A stretch of DNA of 36,454 bases from Flavobacteriaceae bacterium (GCA_947371275.1 CANBOV010000023.1:1-36454), one strand, 5' to 3'. Shown: positions 15,437-22,413, numbered from the stretch's first letter. The notes: generated by a model not told the origin, from the letters alone. Made by a program: numbers and translations.

Positions 15437-15455
15437 TTAGTTTTTGTAAAACTAA
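15437..15455. repeat. Inverted repeat TTAGTTTT-N3-AAAACTAA upstream of ilvE
   Basis: A perfect 8-bp inverted repeat with a 3-nt spacer lies 86 bp upstream of the ilvE start in a very AT-rich region. It could be an operator or a chance palindrome. It shares the TTAGT/ACTAA core with the repeat at 15572-15593. Confidence 0.35.
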
Positions 15456-15571
15456 TAAAAATATGATTGTGATTTGCAACCTCTAAAAATATTGGATTTT
15501 TTTTTTAGTTTTTTATTATTTAGAAAAAATACAGTAGTATTTTTTAAAAAATGATTAAAATTAATTGTCTA

Positions 15572-15606
15572 TTTAGTAAGAGAATTTACTAAACTGATTA
15601 CATTTG
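15572..15606 (+). promoter_or_regulatory. Promoter with operator-like repeat for the DUF4920 / cytochrome c' operon
   Basis: The perfect inverted repeat TTTAGTAA-N6-TTACTAAA at 15572-15593 precedes the -7 element TACATTTG at 15599-15606, with the repeat centre 23.5 bp from the last G. It occupies the place of a -33 element, and no TTG is present at 17-23 bp. The repeat probably binds a regulator, with repression the simpler reading of its position. Its regulator is unknown. Confidence 0.55.
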
Positions 15607-15630
15607 TACTTCAATAAAAAAAATTATATC

Positions 15631-16122
15631 ATGAAGAAAATAAGCATCCTACTTATTGCCCTTTTACTTATGGGAGTTACTGGTTTTGCGCAGTCTAAAG
15701 GCAAGTCATTTAATGCAAAAGATTATGCCTTATTTGGTGAGAAATTTAAAGTAACAAAGATTTTAACTAAAGATCAAATGCTTAAAAAGTATAAAAATCT
15801 TAAAAGTGGCGATACTATTGTAGTCCAATTTGAATCCAACATTAAGTCGGTTTGTAAAAAGAAAGGTTGTTGGATGAAAATGGAGTTGGCAGGCGATGAT
15901 GATTCTTTTGTGAAATTTAAAGATTACAGTTTCTTCGTACCATTAAATGCTGATAATAGTAGGGCTATAGTAAATGGAAAAGCATTTGTTGACGTTGTTT
16001 CGGTTGATGAATTAAGACATTATGCTAAAGACGGCGGTAAATCTTCAGCAGAGATTGCAAAAATAACAAAACCTGAAATCACTTACTCTTTCACTGCTGA
16101 TGGAGTATATATAAAAAAATAA
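15631..16122 (+). CDS. DUF4920 domain-containing exported protein
   Basis: 163 residues with a signal peptide (MKKISILLIALLLMGVTGFAQ). The mature part contains VCKKKGCWMKM with Cys75 and Cys80, the hallmark of DUF4920 proteins, followed by FVKFKDYSFFVPL. The two cysteines could form a disulfide or bind metal. The function is unknown. It is followed after 6 bp by a cytochrome c'-like lipoprotein, which hints at a periplasmic redox or metal role. The frame extends to 15604, but that covers the -7 element, so the ATG at 15631 is used. Confidence 0.85.
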   Translation: MKKISILLIALLLMGVTGFAQSKGKSFNAKDYALFGEKFKVTKILTKDQMLKKYKNLKSGDTIVVQFESNIKSVCKKKGCWMKMELAGDDDSFVKFKDYSFFVPLNADNSRAIVNGKAFVDVVSVDELRHYAKDGGKSSAEIAKITKPEITYSFTADGVYIKK

Positions 16123-16128
16123 TTCAGC

Positions 16129-16590
16129 ATGAAAAAGGCACTTTTGCTTTTACTGTTTATTGGTTTTTGTTCTTGCCAAAAGAAAGAAACAGTTAAAGAA
16201 GTAAAAAAAGAAAAGAAGGAGGAGACCAAATGTAGTTCTAGTGGAGGGAAAAAACTTGAAATGTATCAAATGTCAGAAATGGCCGCTTTGATGGAACAGA
16301 TGTATGTTGACAATCAACGTTTGAAAGAACGGATTAATCAAGGCGATACTATTGGTAAATTTCCCCAGCATTTTTTAAAAATTCACAAGGCCGTCATGAC
16401 AGATGAGTCTGATAATGATGCTTTTTTTAAAACCCAAGCTGCAAAGTTTATTAAAGCACAGGAGTTAATTTATAAAGATCCTAAAAATGCCAAGCAACAC
16501 TTTAACACGGGTGTTGATGCATGTATACAATGCCATCAGCATAAGTGTGGTGGGCCTATACCAAGAATCAAAAAACTTTACATCAAATAA
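16129..16590 (+). CDS. Cytochrome c'-like haem lipoprotein
   Basis: 153 residues. The N-terminus is a lipoprotein signal with the likely lipidated Cys at 16 (FCSC), followed by a Lys/Glu-rich linker. A helical domain with HFLKIHKAVMTD follows, and near the C-terminus there is a single haem c motif CIQCH at 132-136, then HKCGGPIPRIKKLYIK. A C-terminal CxxCH after a helical domain is the layout of class II cytochromes (c' / c-556 type), which bind NO or transfer electrons. It is co-transcribed with the DUF4920 gene and lies near the cbb3 locus. The haem-binding call is firm; the specific role is open. Confidence 0.78.
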   Translation: MKKALLLLLFIGFCSCQKKETVKEVKKEKKEETKCSSSGGKKLEMYQMSEMAALMEQMYVDNQRLKERINQGDTIGKFPQHFLKIHKAVMTDESDNDAFFKTQAAKFIKAQELIYKDPKNAKQHFNTGVDACIQCHQHKCGGPIPRIKKLYIK

Positions 16591-16593
16591 TTT

Positions 16594-17283
16594 TTGAAAC
16601 GAGAGATTGTCCAAACTAGTGATGGTTCAACAACCATTTATTTGCCGGATTGGAATGAAAGTTATCACTCCAAGCATGGGGCTATACAAGAAGCTTACCA
16701 TGTTTTTATAAATAATGGACTCTACTTTGCTACTAATGAAATCGTAGGATTAGCTTCCAAAGCAGAATCTATTTCTATTTTAGAGATCGGTTTTGGCACG
16801 GGATTGAATAGCTTCATCACTTTTTTAGAAGCTGAAAAATCAGGTATTAAGATTGATTATGTTGGTGTAGAAGCGTATCCAGTACTTTTAGAAGAAGCAT
16901 TGCAAATGAATTATCCGCAAGAAATTGAACCTTCTAAACGTGCTATTTTCCAACAAATGCATGAATGTGGTTGGGAACAAAAAAATGCAATGGCGGCTAA
17001 TTTCACTTTAACCAAGCAAAAAAAATTATTCCAAGAGCTAGTAGATCAAAGCGTTTATGATTTGATTTATTTTGATGCATTTGGGTTTCGTGTGCAACCT
17101 GAATTATGGTCGGAAGCGCTTTTTCAAAGTATGTACGCCGCTTTGAAGGAAAAAGGAATATTAGTTACTTATGCATGTCGTACTTCCATCAAGAATGCTA
17201 TGCTAACGGCAGGTTTTTCTGTAGAAAAATTACCGGGTGCTCCAGGTAAAAGAGAAATGTTGCGCGCCACCAAAGGCTTTTAA
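16594..17283 (+). CDS. mnmD: MnmD-type tRNA 5-(aminomethyl)-2-thiouridine methyltransferase
   Basis: A 229-residue SAM-dependent methyltransferase corresponding to the methyltransferase half of MnmC, which completes mnm5s2U34 in tRNA anticodons. Motifs are SILEIGFGTGLNSF (SAM motif I), VGVEAYP, YDLIYFDAFGFRVQPELWS, YACRTSIKNAM and PGAPGKREMLRA near the end. It begins at a TTG codon (16594) 3 bp after the preceding stop; no ATG is available before the conserved N-terminal KREIVQTSDGS. The oxidoreductase half of MnmC is absent, as is common outside gammaproteobacteria. Confidence 0.88.
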   Translation: MKREIVQTSDGSTTIYLPDWNESYHSKHGAIQEAYHVFINNGLYFATNEIVGLASKAESISILEIGFGTGLNSFITFLEAEKSGIKIDYVGVEAYPVLLEEALQMNYPQEIEPSKRAIFQQMHECGWEQKNAMAANFTLTKQKKLFQELVDQSVYDLIYFDAFGFRVQPELWSEALFQSMYAALKEKGILVTYACRTSIKNAMLTAGFSVEKLPGAPGKREMLRATKGF

Positions 17284-17320
17284 AAATTTAACATTAGCGC
17301 GCAATTATTTAACTTTTTTT

Positions 17321-17354
17321 TTGATTCTTTGAGGTTAATTAATAACTATTTTTG
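17321..17354 (+). promoter_or_regulatory. Promoter of the first small paralogue
   Basis: TTG at 17321-17323, a 23-bp gap and TATTTTTG at 17347-17354 match the Bacteroidota consensus. The expected start near 17360 lies just before the shared element CGTTCTTACAGTA (17367-17379). Confidence 0.55.
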
Positions 17355-17366
17355 AACTATTGAATT

Positions 17367-17379
17367 CGTTCTTACAGTA
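17367..17379 (+). repeat. Shared leader element CGTTCTTACAGTA (copy 1)
   Basis: A 13-nt sequence present identically upstream of the first (17367-17379) and third (18040-18052) small paralogues, 29 and 24 bp before their start codons. Surrounding sequence has diverged, which suggests selection on a regulatory DNA or RNA site, though retention from duplication is possible. Confidence 0.5.
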
Positions 17380-17408
17380 CCCTATTAACCTAATTAATTA
17401 TTTTTTCA

Positions 17409-17606
17409 ATGTCTAAAACGATGTTAGATTATACCAAGTCGGTATTAAAAAGAGTGAGTTTTGACGTCAATCTTTTTGCTAAAGAACTTGAAAAAGCGTG
17501 TAAGGTTTTATTGCCTTATGAATTAGAAGAATTAACAAACTGGCTTGTACAATTCACAAAGGAAAGGCCAGAATTACAGCATTGTATGTTGTATATCAAA
17601 AACTAA
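17409..17606 (+). CDS. Small protein of a tandem three-member family (copy 1)
   Basis: A 65-residue soluble protein, not recognised. It starts MSKTMLDYTKSVLKRVSFD and contains LFAKELEKACKVLLPYELEEL and NWLVQF, then a variable tail ending in CMLYIKN. It is probably two to three helices. It shares the pattern YDYTKS-x-LER, (K)EL/F-K-KA, LLP-YE-x-E-x-L and W-L-x-F with the ORFs at 17719 and 18077. It has its own promoter and a terminator hairpin. No known domain, signal peptide or membrane segment is visible. Confidence 0.75.
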   Translation: MSKTMLDYTKSVLKRVSFDVNLFAKELEKACKVLLPYELEELTNWLVQFTKERPELQHCMLYIKN

Positions 17607-17613
17607 TAAAACT

Positions 17614-17641
17614 AAAGGGAACTTAAATAGTTCCTTTTTTT
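17614..17641 (+). terminator. Terminator after the first small paralogue
   Basis: The stem GGAACT (17618-17623) / AGTTCC (17629-17634) with 5-nt loop is flanked by A-rich sequence before and seven T after. It ends the 17409-17606 transcript. Confidence 0.7.
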
Positions 17642-17718
17642 ATTTCTCGTGTAGGGTAATTAAAAAAAGAAATGTTTTACTAACATTAACGGATAAATTT
17701 AAATTTATATTGATGATT

Positions 17719-17928
17719 ATGGGAAGGATGATTTATGATTATACAAAATCTAATTTAGAGCGATCTTGTAATGAGAAGGAAGTATTTATCAAGGAATTTA
17801 AAAAAGCATCTAAAGTATTAATGCCTCATGAAATTGAAAAATTAATGAATTGGTTGCATTTTTTTGCTGCAGATAAACCTGAATTGAAAGAAACAATAGA
17901 AGGTTTAAATTTAGTTTTAGTAAGTTAA
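17719..17928 (+). CDS. Small protein of a tandem three-member family (copy 2)
   Basis: 69 residues, the most diverged copy. MGRMIYDYTKSNLERS is followed by FIKEFKKASKVLMPHEIEKLMNW and a longer C-terminal tail (EGLNLVLVS). Compared with copies 1 and 3, the V-S-F-D stretch after the first helix is replaced by CNEKEV and LLPYE by LMPHE. ATG at 17719 is preferred because it aligns with the starts of the other copies; an in-frame ATG two codons earlier (17713) is also possible, and longer extensions overlap the preceding terminator. Function unknown. Confidence 0.7.
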   Translation: MGRMIYDYTKSNLERSCNEKEVFIKEFKKASKVLMPHEIEKLMNWLHFFAADKPELKETIEGLNLVLVS

Positions 17929-18039
17929 AACACAAATATTTTTAAAAAAAGTGCACTTAATCGATAAAAATTGAATTTAAACGAGGTATTTACGCAAAAT
18001 ATATTGCGAGTTTACATTTTTTATTTTACATTTACAAAA

Positions 18040-18052
18040 CGTTCTTACAGTA
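18040..18052 (+). repeat. Shared leader element CGTTCTTACAGTA (copy 2)
   Basis: Identical to 17367-17379. Here it follows TACATTTA (18027-18034), one base off the -7 consensus, and precedes the ATG at 18077 by 24 bp. Confidence 0.5.
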
Positions 18053-18076
18053 AGATAACCCCAAATCTTAACCATT

Positions 18077-18271
18077 ATGCCTAGAATGATCTATGATTAC
18101 ACAAAATCGGTACTCGAAAGAGTGAGTTTCGACCCGATTCTTTTTGCAAAAGAATTAAAAAAAGCAGTAAGAAACCTACTGCCTTATGAGGTTGAACAAT
18201 TAAAAAAATGGCTTCAATACTTCATTAATGAACATCCAGAACTGAAGCAATGTTTAACAGTAGTTAGTTAA
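18077..18271 (+). CDS. Small protein of a tandem three-member family (copy 3)
   Basis: 64 residues. MPRMIYDYTKSVLERVSFD is nearly identical to copy 1 in its first helix, followed by LFAKELKKAVRNLLPYEVEQLKKWLQYF and ending HPELKQCLTVVS. It is closer to copy 1 than to copy 2 and shares the leader element with copy 1. It ends at a strong bidirectional terminator. No domain is recognised; small size, high charge and lack of any export signal suggest a cytoplasmic adaptor or regulator, which is speculation. Confidence 0.75.
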   Translation: MPRMIYDYTKSVLERVSFDPILFAKELKKAVRNLLPYEVEQLKKWLQYFINEHPELKQCLTVVS

Positions 18272-18277
18272 AAAGAA

Positions 18278-18317
18278 AAAAATAAGGAGTTGGTGCAACA
18301 GCTCCTTATTTTTTTTG
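18278..18317. terminator. Bidirectional terminator between copy 3 and oxyR
   Basis: The stem AATAAGGAG (18281-18289) / CTCCTTATT (18302-18310), with extra inner pairs and flanking A and T runs, works in both directions. The right arm overlaps the last codons of oxyR (stop at 18306). Confidence 0.85.
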
Positions 18318-19247
18318 TAGAGGACTTATTATTTGTACATTTTGAAAAGCAATTGCTCCTTTAATGACTCCGGTTATTGTTGAACGAAGTGCATCTATGA
18401 TGTGTATTTTTAATTCATTTTTAGGAAAAATCAAACTAACTTCTCTAGCAGGTTTCGGTTCAACAAAGTGTTTTAGTTTTAATTGATCTTTTTCACTTAA
18501 ATTCAAGGTGTGCAAATAAGGGAGTAAAGTAGTTCCTAATCCTTCATCAGCCAATTTTATCAGTGTTTCAAAACTTCCGCTTTCTATTTGAAAATGATTT
18601 TTTTCATTTTGATTTTGGTTTTTGCACAAATTCAATATTCCATCTCTAAAACAATGACCGTCTTGCAGTAATAAAATCTCATCTAGATTTAAATCGCTAA
18701 TTTCAATTTCTTTCTTTTGAAACACTTGATGGTTTTCTGGGATGTAGGCAACGAAAGGTTCGAAATACAATACAATTTCTTTTATTTTGTCTTCTTCCAA
18801 AGGAGTTGCTGCAATGGCAGCATCTAAATGTCCGTTTTTAAGTTTTTCAATAATATCATTAGTATTTAATTCTTCAATGATTAACTTTACTTTAGGATAT
18901 TTTTTTATGAAATTATTCAAGAACATAGGGAGTAGTGTAGGCATTATGGTAGGTATAATTCCTAGGCGAAACTCGCCACCAATAAACCCTTTTTGTTGGT
19001 CTACAATGTCTTGAATTCTATCAGCTTCATTAACGATGTTTTTTGATTGATTTACAATTTTCAGTCCGATTTCTGTTAGTTGAATTGGTTTCTTTGTTCT
19101 GTCAAATATTTGAATGTCTAATTCTTCTTCTACTTTTTGGATTTGCATGCTTAAAGTGGGTTGCGTGACAAAACATTTTTCAGCAGCAAGTGTAAAGTTT
19201 TTATGTTCAGCAACTGCCAAAACATATTTGAGTTGTGTAATAGTCAT
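18306..19247 (-). CDS. oxyR: OxyR, LysR-type hydrogen peroxide-sensing activator
   Basis: A 313-residue LysR-type regulator. The N-terminal winged helix-turn-helix (about 1-60) contains TLAAEKCFVTQPTLSMQIQKVEEEL. The effector domain has the redox motif GHCFRDGILNLC, with cysteines at 199 and 208, the same positions as the peroxide-sensing disulfide of E. coli OxyR. This separates it from generic LysR proteins. It activates peroxide defence genes such as katA and dps. The divergent neighbour is a decayed dps, the expected target. The promoter on the minus strand has CAA (19297-19299) and TATATTTG (19273 to 19266) at a 23-bp spacing. Confidence 0.93.
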   Translation of the reverse strand: MTITQLKYVLAVAEHKNFTLAAEKCFVTQPTLSMQIQKVEEELDIQIFDRTKKPIQLTEIGLKIVNQSKNIVNEADRIQDIVDQQKGFIGGEFRLGIIPTIMPTLLPMFLNNFIKKYPKVKLIIEELNTNDIIEKLKNGHLDAAIAATPLEEDKIKEIVLYFEPFVAYIPENHQVFQKKEIEISDLNLDEILLLQDGHCFRDGILNLCKNQNQNEKNHFQIESGSFETLIKLADEGLGTTLLPYLHTLNLSEKDQLKLKHFVEPKPAREVSLIFPKNELKIHIIDALRSTITGVIKGAIAFQNVQIISPLQKK

Positions 19248-19265
19248 TTATAGTAAAATTTGATG

Positions 19266-19299
19266 CAAATATAAAAACTATCAATTTAATTTATAACAA
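19266..19299 (-). promoter_or_regulatory. Promoter of oxyR
   Basis: On the minus strand, TTG (19299-19297), a 23-bp gap and TATATTTG (19273-19266) give a good consensus match. The leader to the ATG at 19247 would be short, about 12 nt. Confidence 0.55.
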
Positions 19300-19316
19300 G
19301 TGGCTAGGGTTATTTT

Positions 19317-19324
19317 TAATTTTG
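19317..19324 (+). promoter_or_regulatory. Residual -7 element of the dps pseudogene
   Basis: TAATTTTG lies 28 bp before the ATG remnant at 19353. There is no TTG at 17-23 bp upstream, as expected for an OxyR-activated promoter. The element has survived while the gene decayed. Confidence 0.4.
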
Positions 19325-19352
19325 TTGTCAATATTATTTAATTTAGGATGAC

Positions 19353-19716
19353 ATGAAAATTAATAGCCTTGGATTAACCAAAAAAGAAGCAGAAGTATTG
19401 TATTCGGAACACAATACCTTATTGGCTAATTTCCAAATTAACTATTAAAACTAAAGAGGTTTACAATGGAATATAGGCGGTAAACGATTTTTATATTTGC
19501 ACTTAAAACTTGGGGAATTGTAGACTACTAGTCAGCTTAAAATTGATATTATCGCTGAGTGGTTATTAACTATAGGAGAAAGACTATAACACAATTTTGA
19601 GGGTATTTGTCTTATAAGACTGTTAAAATCGAGTAAAGCATTCACAATGATGAAGTGGCAATTGCATTGCTGAACAAGAAAAGACTATTTGGATGTTGAG
19701 GGACTAGTTAGAATAG
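19353..19716 (+). pseudogene. dps: Decayed dps (DNA-binding ferritin-like protein) remnant
   Basis: The stretch between oxyR and the SulP block has no intact ORF but reads as a broken Dps. From ATG 19353 the first frame gives EAEVLYSEHNTLLANFQINY, then stops, then RGLQWNIGGKRFLYLHLKL, and after another stop SQLKIDIIAEWLLTIGERL and HNFEG. After a frameshift near 19600 it gives YLSYKTVKIE and NDEVAIALL. From 19672 a third frame ends EQEKTIWMLRD-stop-LE, the usual Dps C-terminus. About 50 residues of the middle are missing. There are at least four in-frame stops and two frameshifts. Full Dps would sequester iron and shield DNA from peroxide. Its position divergent from oxyR matches the usual OxyR target arrangement. 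This accounts for the 528-bp gap between 19248 and 19775. Confidence 0.88.
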
Positions 19717-19738
19717 TAATGTTAAAGTTTTTATAATT

Positions 19739-19770
19739 GCCATTTAGTCGTAAACTGAATGGCTATTTTT
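19739..19770 (+). terminator. Hairpin with T-run after the dps remnant
   Basis: A 9-bp stem with one G-T pair (19739-19747 with 19755-19763), a 7-nt loop and a following TATTTTT make a plausible terminator of the old dps unit. The T-run overlaps TATTTTTG (19764-19771), the apparent -7 element of the next gene, so the same bases may have both roles. Confidence 0.5.
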
Positions 19771-19775
19771 GCCTT

Positions 19776-20063
19776 ATGAAAATCTTTTCTAGTTTATTAT
19801 TATTGTTTTTCATCTCTTTTCTCTCGGCACCGACTATAGTGACCTTAATAGAAAAGAATACTGATATTTCTGTATTCTACAGTTTTTCAGAAGAAGACAT
19901 GCATAAAGATTTAAAAGAAATAAAAGCTAATATTAAAGAAGAAGCAGACTTTGCGATCTACTATTGGTATCCTTGTAAAAAATCCAAAATCATATTCGAA
20001 AATTTATCAAAACACGATAACGTTTTTGCTACTATTTTTTCTCCACCACCCGAATTCGTTTAG
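19776..20063 (+). CDS. Small exported protein upstream of the SulP transporter
   Basis: 95 residues, not recognised. The N-terminus is hydrophobic (MKIFSSLLLLFFISFLSAPT), a signal peptide or membrane anchor, followed by VTLIEKNTDISVFYSFSEED, a charged helical region and a C-terminus FATIFSPPPEFV. One cysteine lies in YWYPCKKSK. It is 60 bp upstream of the SulP gene in the same direction. The frame extends to 19737, but the hairpin and the -7 element TATTTTTG at 19764-19771 lie there, so the ATG at 19776 is used, leaving little or no leader. It may be an accessory of the SulP/carbonic anhydrase pair. Confidence 0.7.
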   Translation: MKIFSSLLLLFFISFLSAPTIVTLIEKNTDISVFYSFSEEDMHKDLKEIKANIKEEADFAIYYWYPCKKSKIIFENLSKHDNVFATIFSPPPEFV

Positions 20064-20123
20064 TACATCATTGGATTTGTTTCGCCTAGTCGAAGCTATT
20101 TTGTATTAAATAAATTTATTGGT

Positions 20124-21719
20124 ATGACTAAAAAAATTAATCTTTTGTCGAACCTTAAATCTGATTTTGCTTCAGGTTTAGTGGTTTTTTTGGTGGCATT
20201 GCCGCTATGTCTTGGTATTGCAATGGCCAGTGGAGCCCCCTTATTTTCGGGTATTATTTCTGGGATCGTTGGCGGAATACTTGTTGGTTATCTCAGTAAG
20301 TCCCATTTGAGTGTTTCTGGACCAGCTGCAGGTTTAACAGCTATAGTTTTAACGGCTATAACTGATTTGGGAGCTTTTAATGTTTTTCTTTTGGCTGTTT
20401 TATTAGCAGGAGTACTACAATTGACTTTGGGGTTTATTAAAGCAGGATCTATATCCAATTACTTTCCAACCAATGTAATTGAAGGAATGTTGGCCGGAAT
20501 CGGCGTTATTATTTTTCTCAAGCAAATCCCTCACGCTTTTGGTTACGACCCTGATTATGAAGGAGACATGGGCTTCTTGCAGCCTGATGGTCAGAATACT
20601 TTTTCCGAATTAATTTCGGTATTGAATCATGTTCAATTGGGTTCAATTGTGATTACCATTATTTCATTATTCATCCTAATTATTTGGAATAAAATTGAAT
20701 TTCTTAAACAGTTGAAGTTGGTACCTGCGGCATTGGTTGCTGTTATGGTTAGTATCATTCTAAATGAATTTTTTATTCAATTTGGGAGTGCTTTAGAAAT
20801 ACCTAAAGACCATTTGGTGAGTTTACCCGTACCCACGTCATTACTCGAGTTTAAGAGCATTATTGTTTTACCAGACTTCTCCTTTATTGCAAATCCTAAA
20901 GTTTGGATTGTTGCTATTACAATCGCTGTTGTAGCTTCTATTGAAACATTATTATGTATTGAAGCTGCTGATAGAATGGATGTACAAAAAAGATATACAG
21001 ATACTAACAACGAGCTTAAAGCACAGGGTATTGGTAATATTATAAGTGCTTTATTAGGCGGCTTGCCTATGACTTCGGTAGTTGTTAGAACTACAGCAAA
21101 TGCTACTGCTGGAGCTAAATCAAAAATGTCCGCTATTATACACGGTTTATTGTTACTAGTAAGTGTAATTACGATTCCACTAGTTTTGAACAAAATCCCA
21201 TTGGCTACTTTGGCGGCCGTTTTATTATTGGTAGGTTACAAGTTGGCCAACCCTAAAATAATCAAGTATTTTTGGGTTAAAGGGAAATATCAATTTACTC
21301 CCTTTATGGCCACATTTGCGGCAGTTGTATTTACGGATTTGTTAAAAGGAGTAGCCCTTGGAATGATTATCAGTGTTATTTTTGTTTTGAAAGGAAATAT
21401 GAAACGAGCTTATCTTTTTAGAAAAGAAGCGTATACCGACGGAGATGTTATTCACATAGATTTGGCGCAGGAAGTATCTTTTTTAAATAAAGCAGCTATT
21501 AAAACAACGTTAAACACAATTCCGTATAATTCTAAAGTGATTATCAATGCTTCAGATACGGTCTATATAGCTCATGATATATTGGAATTGATAAAAGAAT
21601 TCAAAAAAGTCAGGGCAAAAGAAAATAATATAAAAGTAAAATTAGTCGGATTCAAGGAAGCGTACGATTTATTGAATACCGGCGAAGAAGAAAAACACGT
21701 ATTTATTGAACACAAATAA
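20124..21719 (+). CDS. SulP family inorganic anion transporter (probable bicarbonate uptake)
   Basis: A 531-residue SLC26/SulP transporter. It begins with the family pattern DFASGLVVFLVALPLCLGIAMASGAP, continues with many membrane helices (VSGPAAGLTAIV; GGLPMTSVVVRTTANATAGAKS), and ends in an STAS-like cytoplasmic domain (about 440-520, IHIDLAQEVSFLNKAAI). SulP members carry sulfate, bicarbonate or other anions. The carbonic anhydrase gene 11 bp downstream points to bicarbonate rather than sulfate. Full length for the family. Transport ion and coupling are inferred from context. Confidence 0.9.
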   Translation: MTKKINLLSNLKSDFASGLVVFLVALPLCLGIAMASGAPLFSGIISGIVGGILVGYLSKSHLSVSGPAAGLTAIVLTAITDLGAFNVFLLAVLLAGVLQLTLGFIKAGSISNYFPTNVIEGMLAGIGVIIFLKQIPHAFGYDPDYEGDMGFLQPDGQNTFSELISVLNHVQLGSIVITIISLFILIIWNKIEFLKQLKLVPAALVAVMVSIILNEFFIQFGSALEIPKDHLVSLPVPTSLLEFKSIIVLPDFSFIANPKVWIVAITIAVVASIETLLCIEAADRMDVQKRYTDTNNELKAQGIGNIISALLGGLPMTSVVVRTTANATAGAKSKMSAIIHGLLLLVSVITIPLVLNKIPLATLAAVLLLVGYKLANPKIIKYFWVKGKYQFTPFMATFAAVVFTDLLKGVALGMIISVIFVLKGNMKRAYLFRKEAYTDGDVIHIDLAQEVSFLNKAAIKTTLNTIPYNSKVIINASDTVYIAHDILELIKEFKKVRAKENNIKVKLVGFKEAYDLLNTGEEEKHVFIEHK

Positions 21720-21730
21720 GATAAACTATT

Positions 21731-22366
21731 ATGAAAGCACATACATTAGAAACTCAATCCTCATTAACCCCCTACAAAGCACTGCAATTTTTAAAAGAGG
21801 GAAACCAACGATTTATGAGTAATTTAAAGGTAAACAGAAACCTTTTAGAACAAGTAAATGATACCAAAAATGGGCAATTCCCTTTTGCCATTATTTTAAG
21901 TTGTATTGATTCACGTACTTCTGCCGAGTTGATTTTTGATCAAGGACTTGGCGATGTATTTAGCGTTAGAATTGCTGGGAATATTTTGAATGAGGATATC
22001 ATTGGAAGTATGGAGTTTGCCTGTAAAGTGGCCGGGTCAAAATTAGTCGTTGTTTTAGGTCACAGTAAATGTGGTGCTATTAACGGAGCTTGTAAGGATG
22101 TGAAAATGGGACATCTAACAGGATTATTAGACAAAATAAAACCTGCTGTAAAGGAAGTAGCTGCCAAAAGAAAATCTACCGAAGTAACCGCAGATTTTGT
22201 TGAGGAAGTAGCCCATTTTAATGTAATACAAACGATGGACGAAATTTTGAATCGCAGCGGTGTATTAAAAGAGATGTTTGATAATGGAGAAGTTGGCTTT
22301 GCTGGGGGGTATTATGATATTGATACGGGTGAAGTAGCATTTTTAAAAGAAATTCTCCACGATTAA
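21731..22366 (+). CDS. Beta-class carbonic anhydrase
   Basis: A 211-residue zinc enzyme interconverting CO2 and bicarbonate. The active-site residues are visible: Cys58-x-Asp60-x-Arg62 in LSCIDSRTSAELIFDQGLGD, and His111 and Cys114 in VVVLGHSKCGAI. There is no signal peptide, so it is cytoplasmic. It starts 11 bp after the SulP transporter stop and forms an operon with it, suggesting coupled bicarbonate import and dehydration/hydration for anaplerosis or pH control. The unit ends at a terminator. Confidence 0.94.
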   Translation: MKAHTLETQSSLTPYKALQFLKEGNQRFMSNLKVNRNLLEQVNDTKNGQFPFAIILSCIDSRTSAELIFDQGLGDVFSVRIAGNILNEDIIGSMEFACKVAGSKLVVVLGHSKCGAINGACKDVKMGHLTGLLDKIKPAVKEVAAKRKSTEVTADFVEEVAHFNVIQTMDEILNRSGVLKEMFDNGEVGFAGGYYDIDTGEVAFLKEILHD

Positions 22367-22387
22367 TACTTCTGGTTATCATAGATT

Positions 22388-22412
22388 AAAGTCGCTTTAG
22401 GGCGGCTTTTTT
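22388..22412 (+). terminator. Terminator of the SulP-carbonic anhydrase operon
   Basis: An 8-bp stem with one wobble (AAAGTCGC at 22388-22395, GCGGCTTT at 22402-22409), a 6-nt loop and following T residues lie 22 bp past the carbonic anhydrase stop. It is close to the convergent gene ending at 22414. Confidence 0.75.
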
Positions 22413-22413
22413 C

